This document shows, in pieces, positions 33,001-44,222 of a stretch of DNA of 64,000 nt (the stretch's first letter is position 1; each line of letters starts with the position of its first letter). The notes beneath the pieces were generated by a model, which worked only from the letters and a program-made list of their open reading frames with translations, ran no database searches and had not been told where the DNA came from. The stretch comes from Ciona intestinalis. Its lineage: Eukaryota; Chordata; Ascidiacea; Phlebobranchia; Cionidae. The stretch covers positions 186,001-250,000 of the forward strand of contig NW_004190396.2 of NCBI RefSeq assembly GCF_000224145.3. The letters are read 5' to 3'. The position numbers and the translations under genes were made by a program.

Positions 33001-36000
33001 TTGCTCATGATCTCTCGCTCGTTTAACATTCGGATCAAATCTTTTTCCTGGGAAATGGAAATGAGAGTGTTCTGTTTTATACACCTCGTGCCCGTCTACG
33101 AGTTACCACGTATGTAATTTATTTATAAGATAAACATCATATACATTTAATACATATTATATGGGCTTTCTATGTTAGAAAGCGACAACAAAACAATAAA
33201 CATAGAAACAATATACTTTTCGTTCTTGTCGGAATATTTTTAGCAGCACACTCGCAAGTAATGTGCGATCCTGTCCACACACTTGCGCTAGAGAGCTGAT
33301 CATCTTTAGGTCTGAACCAACCAACTGGAAAATGAATGAATGTAACTTATTTATCCTCGCATGGCGGGGCAACGACAGTTGATATAACACGGGTGTTCTG
33401 TTTCATACACCTCGTGCCCACTTACGAGTTACCAAGTATGTAACTTTGTGGGTGATTATTTTTCTACATGGCTGACAATTTAAATTGCTGTTTACTATCG
33501 TTTACACCAGATATACATGGTCTATTCTTACACTTTATTATCACTATTAAATTAGGAAACCAAGCCACCACAGTGAGCTTCGAACCCACCACCCCAAGCA
33601 CTTACCTTCTTCAGCATCTCATATTCCTCCACGGGCATAATCAACTCGTTGGAATATCTCGCTCGTATACGCACCGAACCACACGAGGGGGCTGGAGTGG
33701 CGGAAACACTGCCGGTGGATATCGGGGTCAGGTTGTGCCTAGGGGGGAGGAGGGGTTAGGTATTGTTTGTCTATTCTATATAGACGAGGTTCATGTAATT
33801 TGCCCGTGTTTCGCAAGATGCTACAACCCATTTATGTTCGTTGAGTGTCTCGCAAGGACACAAACGCTATGTTTACAATATTAAGCATTAAACTGAGTAT
33901 CCTATAAATATCATGCGTGGAGCGAGCCAAAGCGACAGACGTGTAATTAGGAAAAAATGAAGTGCTGTTTATAAAACAAGTACGGAATGTTCGTCAGCAA
34001 AAGTATAAATACAACATACATAATATATAAATCACATACACTATCAAGATACCATACAAACACCACAGAACCCACCATTCATCAATGACTTTCCCCGCAC
34101 TAAGTTTACTGAAATGAACGACAACTTCGCCGATGCTCGAGTGTTTGGATCGACGGGCTGCGTTGTGGACGCCTACAGTGAATGAATCTACGTCTGGAGG
34201 GATGTCACTGCAATAGATAGCATGTTACAGCACTACGTCACTGCAATGGATAGCATGTTACAGCACTACGTCACTGCAATGGATAGCATGTTACAATATT
34301 ATGTCACTGCAATGGATAGCATGTTACAATATTATGCGCATATATATAATATTGATCAATGAGGTTTCCTATGTTTAACAACTATAAGTGTAGAACCAAT
34401 AGTTTGGTTAAAATCAGCAGCAAAACGGCAATATAAATATACAATGATTAACCCATATATACATATACACCTAATATACATTAGATCTATAACCCAACCA
34501 ACTTACTCAAATAGAAATTCTTCCGACCACACGGGTTTCAAATCTTCTTTAACCTTCGTCCTCCCAACGTGTACATTGTTGAGCGATAATGTACAATATG
34601 GACGACAAGTTGTACGACTTGCAAGTTTGTGAGCGGCTTCTATCGTTACTTGTACACTCCTCACCTAGGGGAAGGTAAACTGGTTTCTGATGCTGTTTTA
34701 CAGTTTATTTTATCTACATCTATAGTTAATGAAAAAGTGTTGCTTTTATATCAAACACTTTTTAATCACTTGCCACGTATGTAACTTTGGGGGTGATTGT
34801 TTTTCTGTACAATTTAGACAACCCATTAGTGACCACTGGGGCCCAAGGACACATACGCCCACAATGGTAACGGCTTCGAGCCTTGAACCCGGTATCCTCT
34901 AGTCACAACACACACATTAACTATTCACCTGTCTTGCACTATTAAGTTTGGGCAATGCTTGTCTGTTCGGTTTCGCACAATTCGCTCGAAGTAGTTTCAT
35001 CCATTCCTGGGGAGAGAAACAAAGTAAATTTTATTGAATAGAATTTATTGAACAATTTGAATCAAAATCTCAGGTCCAAGAACATGGCACATAGAATGAC
35101 CTCATTAACAAAGAACGGAAAGTGATTGAGTTTTTGAAGTCCACAAATGCAGCACTGAGAGAGCTACCAGCATTTTGTTGTTTATAATATTGGGGTAAAA
35201 ACTCTGTCCTAAATCTCAGGTCCCAAGTCGTGTTACACTGTAGGATCACCAAAATGTTTTAGTTCTGCTTGTATTTAAAACAAGCTGCATTTACATTTAA
35301 AATCAACCCACAAAGTTTAACATTAGGTTCCCAATACATAGTTTTGCACACGGCACGCACCACCGGATAAATAAGCAGGGAAGTTACCGCGTGTTTCAAT
35401 CGTTTCCTATCATTCAAACGTACGTCACTTTACACCAACTACATCTTCTACATATATTGTACCATCTATACATATCATCATATTTCAACTATGTATAGGT
35501 GGTAATATTTTAACTTCAAATTTAATATTTATTTCTTAACAAATTTACGTACTGTAACATTAGCAGTCAAACTATATTTTATTATTTTGTTGTTCTTAAA
35601 GTGTTTTGTTTGTAAGTTGGTAAAAAAATGCATCAAAATGGTGTTGGCAAATAACATGTTACAATAATATGGGATTTGACCCATTATCTCAACACACAGA
35701 CTACTTATATTTATATTTAAAAAAGTTGCAGAAGAAAACAAATATACACTACAGCAGTACAGTACATAGGTGCCAAACTATATAAACACAGGTGGGTGCA
35801 AGGATAGTTAGACACACAATCCTGTGAAACAAATCTAACTTATTGGTTGCAATGTTTACTGATTAATACAGTGTAGGAAATTCTAGGGTTGGCCTGCCTA
35901 CCCTTGCACCTCTGGTTTGGTGACTATACAATCCATATAATTAAAAAACAGCCAGGTTCCTATTTTTAGTGCCACGTCAAGAAACTTTCCCCAAAAAGCA

Positions 36001-39000
36001 TGCGACTTTCACCCTCATAAAAACACCTCAAATATCAACAACAAATTTACCTGGGCAAGATCTGCTGAGTCAGCACAAAAATATGACGATGTCACCTCGT
36101 TGAGAGCACGGATAACAACTTGAAAACAATGGGGTCTATGATGTAATATTAGGTTTATTATTCAAACAATATTTGTTAAATATAACAAGACTTAAATTAA
36201 TCTTCACCTGCTCATCTGGTATAAAAATGGTATTTTATTTCACTTGCCGAATGGCAGCAAAACGTTGAAAATACACTAAGTTTTTTTCATACCATATGAG
36301 CCACTAGAAGTTTAATTTACATTATGCCTGGTAAAAGTCACAGAATATAATAATAAGATAACAAATTATGAAAATCAAGGGTAAAATTATCGAGTATAGA
36401 CTCATTATATTATAGCAGATGTTTCACCAAGTCTACAAGTATAAATTCATTATACTATAGCAGATGTGTTACCAAGTCTACTCAAATTTTAACGTCACGA
36501 TTACTATCATGAAATGTGTCTTATTACTGAGAATTAATCACTGCATGTTACAATAACACGCAAGCATGAGGTTTAGATTATGCTGTTGTTGCTACCAGGC
36601 CTACTGTAATATATTAGAAATTGCTCTTCTAGTGAAAAACATTGAATTATTTTAGCAACATTTCGTCTGCCATCATTTGGGTAAAAATAAAAATACAATT
36701 TACCAGAAAAGCTTTTTCTAATCCCTAATCACAAAATATAAGCATAGCATAATATTAGAAAAAAATTTTTCTGCTGAAAATGTATATTTATTGGTGAAGA
36801 TGAAATAAAAAAAAACATTTTTACAGAACAGCTATTTATAATATGAAATGTAGAATACCAAAATAATTAGTTGGATATAATATTAATTCTAAGTATCAGA
36901 ACACATACTACAAATGGCATTATGTAGTTTACATACAACTCCTATGACATCACAATGCTACTTATTCCACCACTTTATGAATCACAATAAAGTATTGTAA
37001 CAGATAATGAAGTTTTATGACTCATACCTCCCAAAATAGCTTTCATGCACTGGATAAACTGCTCCGTAGCTCAAATCAATCAGCCCTTTCGGTTTAGTCT
37101 TTTTCTCATGTTCGAAATAATATAAATGTTGTTTTTCTCCGTGTAAAACGAAAAACATTGGCTTCCATTTCTTATTGTCGTGGCTTCTTTTGCCCATGCC
37201 TAAAAAAATAAATAAGTTTTTACATATATGATCATGTTGTTTTTATTTATGTAATAGACTAATGGGAGGTACTGGTGCAATGCTTGGAAATGATGATTAA
37301 GCAAACAATTAACCATGGTATGTTCTGTGAATCTGGCCTTGATCCAGCACTTATATTGTTGGACGGTTCTCGTTAAATCATAACAGAATACACCAAGTGC
37401 TACTAAGTCCTAACTAGCTTATATTTTAAATAATAGACTGAATCAGTTTGCCTGATAATTGAAAAATAATAAAAATGTTTTTTCTTTAGTACACCATTAC
37501 TTGGGCTTGATTTTTAGTTGTATTTTCATATTGAACCATACATATGTTATATACTGGATGGTTTAAATTACAAAAACACAGAGTTTATGAAATATTAGTT
37601 TTAGCATTCAACAAAATGAACCTTTTTTCAGGAGTTGTCCTTTCTTCAAAACTCCTGATTCATGAATTATCGCCCTCGATAGTTGTGACGATGTCGCGCG
37701 GTTTATTGTTTCATAAATATCTACTTTACATTCTCTACTGATGTCGGTTGACTTTGGCACAGCGTACGTGAGTGTGTGGCCTTCCACTATCTGCTCGTGT
37801 CGGTAGTGTTCAACTACTTCGTCTATGCTGTAAAAGGGGGTTAGGTCGGTAAGCTATATATATGTTAATATATACTTATGTGTCTCATACAAAATCCTAA
37901 TTATGAGTTACACCATATTATATTCAAATAAAACTAAACTACCGTTTTATTCCGTAAGATGTAAGCTCTTAGTGATTTAGACCAGAGTCGGTCAAATACA
38001 ATCTAACTTACCTAAACATACAAATTTATTATTTTGTTGACACTTTGTAAAAGACAACCAAGTCTAAAACATATATAATTTGCACAGCTTTTAGTTTTTG
38101 GGGTCAAATACATAAACACTTTTACACACCCAGCTACAACGCCACTCACCTGCCATAACACCGCCCCCCCATTTCGAAGCGATTTTGACCCACCCTGTGC
38201 AGTTTGAACCTCTGTATGTACTGACCAGTGAAGAAATATAAAACATAATCCCCAGGTGTGGAATCACTGACTCTTATGAGGAAACTACCACTTCTATCAA
38301 CTGTGGAGAGAATGAAGACATGTTGAACACTTTATCGGGTTATGTGCAAACTGTGGTCTAAATCCCAGGTAACATGTGTGTTACACTATTCACCCACTAT
38401 TCACCCCTCACCCATGTAGATTAGAATCTATAATAACATTTGTGCGACATATTTGCATTGTAAACTATGGGCACAAGTTTAACAAGGATACTAATAGGCC
38501 TATGTGTCTTTGGGCAAGACATTTAACAGACATTGCTCCGATCCAGTGGTCACTAATGGGTTATAGCACCCGGGTGTTGGGGTAATGGAACCCATGGCCC
38601 CACTATGGGACCCCACCAACATAAAATATTTTCTTAAAAATCAAAGTTAAGTTTGCAGACATATTTTGCCACAATTATACTAAAACATATGTAAGTATAT
38701 TTCTGTTATAAGAAACAACAACCAACCTGCGCTCAACAAACTGTAAGCTTCCTCCTTAGTTATCCCTGCATGGAACCATTCCTTGCCTTCATGGGGGTCG
38801 ACGTCGCCTATGTCTCGTACCAAACCTGGGGAGCGGGAGGGGGGTTATAACATTGCATTACTGTTCGAATATGAATTGCTCCATCACCCCAACATTGTAT
38901 ATGCACATTCTGTTCTATATGGGTGAGGTTCTACAGTGAGGCATGCCATGGGACCCGGGATTTAGGCAAGAGTTGGCCAATTACCCAAGGCCACCCACCA

Positions 39001-41511
39001 CCTCCAAACACACCCCTTTTACCCACCCACCTCTAAACACCCCCTCTTTGACCCACCCACCTCTAAACACACACCCCCTTTCATTCGTCCTCAACGACTC
39101 CAACCACATCCAGTCTCCCTCCATGTCATCTTGTACGATGAATATGTCGTCCTTCTCGAACCTGGGGGTAAAACAATGGATTCAAACTGCATATTTAAAC
39201 AATATGTTTGTATGCTGTATAAAATATATAGGCTATATAATATATTACTTATTTGTAAACATGAGTGCCAAACTTACAGTTATACACTTGGGGCAGGACA
39301 CACAATGTTATAAAACAAGTCTAACTTATTGGTTGTAATGTTTACTGATTAATGCAGTGTAAAAGTTCCAGGGTTAGTCTGCCCACCCTGCCACCCCGGG
39401 TTTGGTGCCTTAGTTTATAATCCATGATATATTACTCCATGTAAAGAGCATTAACATAAATATATGCGTGTTTTCTAGTACAGTGTTCAGTTCTAACACA
39501 GAAAAGGCATATTGAACAATAAATAAATAAAGATAATTTTTTTAAATTTTAACAAAGGGTAACGCTGTTAAAATATAGTTTATGATCAAATAAAGAAATA
39601 GCATTGAACAAAACTACATCTTTGTAACAGAATGTGCCAATCATGATATGAATCATATTATGATTTGGCTAAATAGCTAGCGCTGTCTAACAGGATACTC
39701 ATGATCTAACTCGACAGTGGGCACGAGGTACACAAAACATCCATATATTAAACCATTTTAACATCAACACCCACAAAATGAATATGAACTCAAATGTTTT
39801 GTCATAATTGAGCCATCAGGCTGGTGGGTGAGAAGCATTTAAAAAAGTTGACAGATAAGAGCGCAACAAAACAACTAGTTTTAAAGAATTTAAAAGATAC
39901 CTCCTACAAATTTACAGAAATTTAACCAAAGTCTGTCGAAAACAACATAAAAAAATTTACTTCATGCACAGTATTTGTTAGATTAGGCTATTCACCAAAT
40001 GAACGTGAAAACAAAACTCACGATATTTCAATATTATCTGCAGTTATATACACTAGTTTTATTAAATTAAGTGAAAACAGAATTGTATAATATAACGTTC
40101 ATACAACAAACTTGTATTAACATACAACAGAACTGTATATTATAACATAAGCAAAAACAAAAACTTATTATTTTTTATTACTATCGACAATTAAATACTA
40201 GTTTCATTGAATTGAGCGAAAACAGAATTGTGTATTCGTGTATATATAATATATATATAAAATAAGCAGAAGAACTCACGATATTTCATCATTATCAGCA
40301 TCCGGCACCTTCTGGTACGGAAGGATTGCTTGCACCCTTCTGCGATCGTCTACTGGTTCGGGGGGTTGGATGGGGGTTCGAAGGACTTCACCCTGGAAAA
40401 TTAAAATAAAAAAACATTATGTGAATAAGAATTGTATTATATGTGCTGTTATGTTTGAAATAAAACTAACCAAAAAAAATTGTTTTAAAGCGTTTGCTTT
40501 TTTTAAAAATTGATATCATTTAACATCCATTATGTTCGTTATAATATATTTTAATTATAACAAACTAACCTCCAACAAACATGATCTGTGCGTATAGTAG
40601 GCTATCAGTTGTTCAAGACATTCAAACTGTCGACCACCAATGTAAAAGTCTCCACAAACAGATATTATTCTGAAACACAATAATAAAATTAATACCCAAC
40701 ACCAAGTGTCCTACTGGTATCCAGACCCCACTTGTTGCGTGAAGAAACACAGTAAGGATCTGGTGCTACAAAATACAAAGCAGACAAAAAATCAACTCCA
40801 ACCAATTGTGCAATAAAAGAGATACATGTACGCTTAATTGGCATCATCAGTCCTTATTCAAATTATATTTTCAGCTAGACTTCAACAAAGGGACCATCAT
40901 GACATAGCAAAATTCTCACTAACTTACCTAAAATGCGTCATCCCAATATTTTCACTAAGGAATGACAAAACATAAGACCCCGGCTTCTTCTGACTTTCCC
41001 TCACCAAATAACCCCCAGCAACGTTGACCTCAAGTAACCTTTCTTCTGCTATGCGACGATCAAGTTTACCATGGTACCAACTGTTTAATAGAAACATTAT
41101 ATCAAGCCTAACCTACTTAAAAGCTGTGAGCATATAAGTAAATATTCTATATGGGTGAGGACCTACAGTGAAGCACGCCATGGGACCTGGGATTTAGGCC
41201 AGAGTTGGTCTATTACCCCAACATTGTACACGCACATTCTATTCTATATGGGTGAGGTCCTACAGCGAGGCATGCCATGGACTTTGGATTTGTACCAGAG
41301 TTGGCCCATTACTGCAACACCCAGGGTTTTAGGCCAGATTTAGACCAATCACTCCCAACACTCACAATGATTTAGCCGGCACTTCCACATGATCCCCATC
41401 AATAGAGAACTCATGGCTCCCACTCATCATCGCGACAAGTTCATCCTCATGGACCTCAACCTCCTGCTCATACGATGCCTCGTCCAAGTTTGTGTGCACA
41501 TGGTTCGCCCA
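30090..41511 (-). CDS. RASA1: Ras GTPase-activating protein 1, p120 RasGAP (first exon not found)
   Basis: p120 RasGAP is recruited to phosphotyrosine receptors and switches off Ras at the membrane. Exons, 5' to 3': 41366-41511, 40928-41080, 40570-40669, 40280-40392, 39061-39161, 38727-38825, 38150-38300, 37622-37827, 37028-37199, 36051-36135, 34929-35006, 34507-34664, 34076-34207, 33606-33738, 33217-33324, 32853-33047, 32052-32257, 31529-31652, 31020-31145, 30472-30585, 30090-30176 (stop 30090-30092). All phases agree; 928 residues found. Order: acidic segment, SH2 (WYHGKLDRR, YLVRES), SH3 (AILPYQKVPD), SH2 (EWFHAGITKEEAY, SFLIRVS), PH (KTKPKGLIDLS), C2 (KPVWSEEFLFD), RasGAP (CGQDRTLLAS; LFRATTLAS with the arginine-finger Arg; FMFLRLLCPAI) and a helical tail. 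Human is 1,047 residues; the missing part is the start-codon exon and the N-terminal low-complexity region. Confidence 0.95.
30214..30370. mobile_element. Family M MITE remnant
   Basis: Two nearby tgtggggtaagatgg copies and part of the interior (gttgtgaggatgtggttta), in the last RASA1 intron. Confidence 0.55.
30372..30471 (-). repeat. 36-bp tandem repeat starting at a RASA1 donor
   Basis: About three units of ttatgatgtcatagttattg plus gatgtcatatagata (minus strand) begin at base 4 of the intron after exon 30472-30585. They fill the first 100 bp of that intron. Confidence 0.8.
30655..30870 (+). mobile_element. Family S SINE, divergent head and middle, short tail
   Basis: Head motifs ggtgccgtggtac and atgggttcaaagc are recognisable; only the tail end (ccatgtaaggataaataa) survives. 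Confidence 0.6.
31805..32005 (-). mobile_element. Family S SINE (tail type 2)
   Basis: Tail and middle present in the RASA1 intron between exons 31529-31652 and 32052-32257. Confidence 0.7.
32285..32345. mobile_element. DNA-transposon-end-like sequence
   Basis: agtggcacagccaggggggg is followed by a gggtcgcgacccc palindrome. This combination is typical of terminal sequences of some animal DNA transposons. Only the end is recognised. Confidence 0.4.
32650..32840. repeat. Tail type 3 repeat, about 1.5 tandem units
   Basis: Two copies of cagggtgctaccatctagac, about 130 bp apart, in inverted orientation relative to 18095-18265; ends about 12 bp from the RASA1 exon at 32853. Confidence 0.65.
33066..33122 (-). 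repeat. Family S tail fragment
   Basis: Half a type 2 tail starting about 20 bp upstream of the RASA1 acceptor at 33047. Confidence 0.5.
33343..33485 (-). mobile_element. Family S SINE, partial (tail type 2)
   Basis: One full tail plus the beginning of the middle, about 20 bp upstream of the RASA1 acceptor at 33324. Confidence 0.65.
34204..34335 (-). repeat. 33-bp tandem repeat containing copies of a RASA1 splice acceptor
   Basis: Four exact-period units. Each unit (minus strand) contains atgctatccattgcag then TGACRTA. The first unit holds the genuine acceptor of exon 34076-34207. Confidence 0.9.
34765..34915 (-). mobile_element. Family S SINE, middle and partial tail
   Basis: Ends about 14 bp from the RASA1 exon at 34929. 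Confidence 0.6.
35765..35930. mobile_element. MITE-like repeat, family O
   Basis: Opens with ggtgccaaactata and closes with ctggtttggtgac. Interior 'caatcctgtgaaacaaatc' is shared with 39263-39418 and 13170-13450. Confidence 0.65.
37330..37470. mobile_element. Family P repeat
   Basis: 'cttatattgttggacggttc' and 'caccaagtgctactaa' as in the other copies. Confidence 0.5.
38500..38635 (+). mobile_element. Family S SINE, middle with tail type 1
   Basis: This copy joins the shared middle ('agtggtcactaatgggtt') directly to tail type 1 ('cgggtgttggggtaatgg'), showing that two tail types use the same middle. Confidence 0.65.
38885..38990 (-). repeat. Tail type 1, solo unit
   Basis: One inverted 97-bp unit in a RASA1 intron. 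Confidence 0.65.
39000..39072 (-). repeat. Tandem copies of a RASA1 exon end and donor
   Basis: Minus strand: three successive copies of gtgtttagag (or gtgtttggag) followed by GTGGGTGGGT (or GTGGTGGGT). They start at the end of SH3 exon 39061-39161. Spacing is 30 bp, then 29 bp. Confidence 0.8.
39263..39418. mobile_element. MITE-like repeat, family O
   Basis: Starts gagtgccaaactta and ends ccgggtttggtgcct, with the shared interior 'tctaacttattggttg'. Confidence 0.65.
40745..40870. mobile_element. Family P repeat, second half
   Basis: 'ctggtgctacaaaa' then 'aactccaaccaattgt' and 'ggcatcatcagtc', as at 43285 and 45205. Confidence 0.5.
41130..41335 (-). repeat. Tail type 1, two tandem units
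   Basis: Two inverted 97-bp units ending about 30 bp from the RASA1 exon at 41366. Confidence 0.7.
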
Positions 41512-42149
41512 CTAGGAGGCAATAAAGAGTCAATAATAAATGAAGGTAACTTTGGGCAACCAATTACGAGTTACCACGATTCTGCTTGGGTTAAAAGCAG
41601 GCGCGCTATACAACCACTTTGCCCTGGTGCCGGGCCCGGTATTTCACGTTTATCCTCGGTTGGGAAACCAAGAGATTTAATAGACGGGTGTTACACAATA
41701 CATTGTGGCTTTATACACCTGATGCTCGCTGCCGAGCAATGCTTTTATACGTCACACACATATCATATACGCATTATATACATACTTGGTTGTATTGGGC
41801 GGACATCATTCTTTTAGAAAATGCTAAATCCAATAAATAATCTCAGCAATTTGGTCTACATATATAAAACCCCATACGAACTAATCCATTTACACCAAAC
41901 ATCTAAACACTACTACCCCTGTGACGTTAAATAAACTGAAACATAAACAAACTTTCAACCGAACATCCTAACTAACGAAGCATGTTCTACTTCTGAACCA
42001 CAGTAGTTTTAGTGCTAAGTTGGTAGAACTACGCAAAGTATGTAGTTATGACAGCGGCCACCATTTTTGAGATATGTTAAAACTATTTATCCTTAAATGC
42101 GAAAAACTAATTAAACAATAAAATTGAATTAAAAGCAGAACAACTGTCA

Positions 42150-42292
42150 TCGCATGGTCACCAATGGGTTGTCTAAATTGTTGGCCAAACAAAAAAACAA
42201 TCACTCACGAAGTTACATACGTGGTAATTCGTACACAAGGAAATGAAAACAGAACTCCGGTGTTATAACGCATATCGTTGCCTTGCCATGTG
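42150..42292 (+). mobile_element. Family S SINE, partial (tail type 2)
   Basis: End of the middle plus one diverged tail. Confidence 0.6.
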
Positions 42293-42429
42293 ATTTAACT
42301 TAACCAAACACCAGGCACAAATGAGGTAAATATATTTTATTTTACGCTGCAAACAAACCAAATACAATATATTGTTGCTGGTTTATAGGTGATTTGTTTG
42401 TAAACATTATTACTACATTAAAAATGAGA

Positions 42430-42810
42430 CACTTTTTGATTACACACATTCTATTCTATATGGGTGGGATCCTACAGTGAAGCACGCCATGGGACCTGGG
42501 ATTTATACTAGAGTTGGCCCATTACCCCAACATTGTATATGCACATTCTATTCTATATGGGTGGGATCCTACAGTGAATCATGCCATGGAAGCTGGAAAT
42601 TAGTAGAGTGTCCCATTACATCAGTAACTTTGTAGGGCATTCGAAAGAAGCTGTCTAACACCAAGGTATGAGATTTTGGCTATACCTGGCCCATTACCCC
42701 AACATTAAATATTCACATTCTAATCTATATGGGTGAAGCCCTACAATGAGGCACGCCATGGGACTTGGGATTTATACCAGAGTTGGCCCATTACCCCAAC
42801 AATGTAAATG
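42430..42810 (-). repeat. Tail type 1 tandem array
   Basis: About three to four degenerate inverted 97-bp units; the equivalent array in copy B is at 44335-44720. Confidence 0.7.
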
Positions 42811-42877
42811 CATACAAGAGATATAAGCCAGAATTGCCTTATCACTCTAACACCCATCATAAGCCACCACCTCTACA

Positions 42878-44039
42878 TTAAGTCCCCTCATCTTCCCTGT
42901 ACCTCTCAGGGTTAAAACTCATATTTTCCTTCTTCGTAAACACAATGGGCTTTGGAAAACGTTGACCGTCGGATTTCTGCTTCTGTCTCGGCGAGTCTCC
43001 ACTTGCAAGGAGATCTGCTTTATATTTAGGTGTGTCTAATTGTTCAACCAAGTTAATAGGAACCTCTCCCTGCCTGGGAGACCCCATGTTAGCAATCACA
43101 CGCTTCATTATCGTTAGTTCTTGTTGGTGGCCAAGTAATCGGTCTAAATCGCTTGACATGAGTTGGTTCTTTTTGCTCAACTGTAAAATAGAGGGTTGGA
43201 AGTATTTAGTAAATTGGGAGAATATTTGGAATATTATGCAGCAAAGATAAGCCTTCTTAAATAAAAATAATAACTCTTAGCAACTTGGATCTGGTGCTAC
43301 AAAAACCTGACAACCAAAAATCCAGTCCAACCAATTGTATAATCTAAAAGTTATATATTTCGGCTAAATAGCATTGTCAGTCTCTTGTTTAAAAAGAATC
43401 CTAACTATTCTGCTGCGTTTGCTACTTTAAGCATAGTTTAAAATATAAATTTGCCTTCCCAGTATAAAATATACACTAACATAAACACACATATATCATC
43501 ACCTGTAAATTCTTATCCTCTAGCATCTTAACATGCTCCTCCATGTTATATAGGCTCCTCCTATGCTCCTCCACCTCCTCATCTCTTCTCCTCATGCTCT
43601 CAATGAGGAAACTGTAAGGTTGCTTGCTTTCCTCAAGTAAACGATTCGAGTTCGATAATTTTATCGCCATCTGTGTATTGGAGGGTGGGGTAAAATCAAA
43701 ATTTAATTAAAAATTGGAATCGAAGTCAAATTATATATAATGCTGGGGTAAGATGGTCCATATGTTCCAATTTGTTAAGTCGTCACATTCAGTGGTTAAT
43801 ATTGAATATTTATAGAATTATATAACAGATCCTATGAATGTTGTTTTGGGTAATGGACCAACTATGACCTAGTCCTCCCATGACGTGCCTCACTGAAAGA
43901 GACCTCACCAATATAGGAGAAATCACGCAGGTTTAAACAGTTGCAACATATCAATATATGACAAACCTGCTTAGTTTCTTCTTCTCTCCTTAGAATATCC
44001 GATTGTAACCTTGTGTTGATTTTCTCCAAACGTAAAACT
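42878..44039 (-). pseudogene. Second copy of the last three PIBF1 exons
   Basis: Exons 43967-44039, 43503-43670 and 42878-43180 repeat those at 45802-45874, 45413-45580 and 44785-45090. The two longer ones are almost identical. The terminal exon here carries an extra base near its end, so the C-terminus reads YREDEGT and stops, versus YRKMRELM in the other copy. With no upstream exons of its own and a gap beside it, this is most likely the other haplotype placed in tandem; a true tandem exon duplication is the alternative. Confidence 0.75.
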
Positions 44040-44172
44040 CTGTTGGATATGTAGGGTTAAGAGTTTTTACCTAAAGCGTGTTTTAATGACTGAGGTTTTG
44101 CTGCCAATTCTCTTCTCTTCATTGCTTTAATTAACCTAAACTTTGCTGCTGTCTTCAAACAGATGCACAAAA

Positions 44173-44222
44173 NNNNNNNNNNNNNNNNNNNNNNNNNNNN
44201 NNNNNNNNNNNNNNNNNNNNNN
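44173..44222. other. Assembly gap, 50 N
   Basis: Separates the two copies of the 1.8-kb duplication. Confidence 0.98.

Larger units (their letters stand above)
41512..42877. other. RASA1 upstream / PIBF1 downstream spacer
   Basis: The first RASA1 exon should lie here or among the repeats but was not recognised. A minus-strand ATG near 42085 (M-V-A-A-V-I) opens only a short frame. From about 42430 the region is inverted tail type 1 units; a family S tail is at 42150-42292. Confidence 0.45.
42310..44172. repeat. Large direct duplication, copy A
   Basis: About 1.86 kb, nearly identical to 44223-46012 and in the same orientation, and it ends exactly at a 50-N gap. Copy A has about 65 bp of extra tail type 1 sequence near 43850-43915 and scattered substitutions and short indels. 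Confidence 0.9.

Noticed and set aside
33468-33884. Plus-strand open frame of 138 codons
   Set aside because: Runs through SINE sequence and antisense to a RASA1 exon.
41389-41817. Plus-strand open frame of 142 codons
   Set aside because: Antisense to the first recognised RASA1 exon and then into unassigned sequence; no family match.
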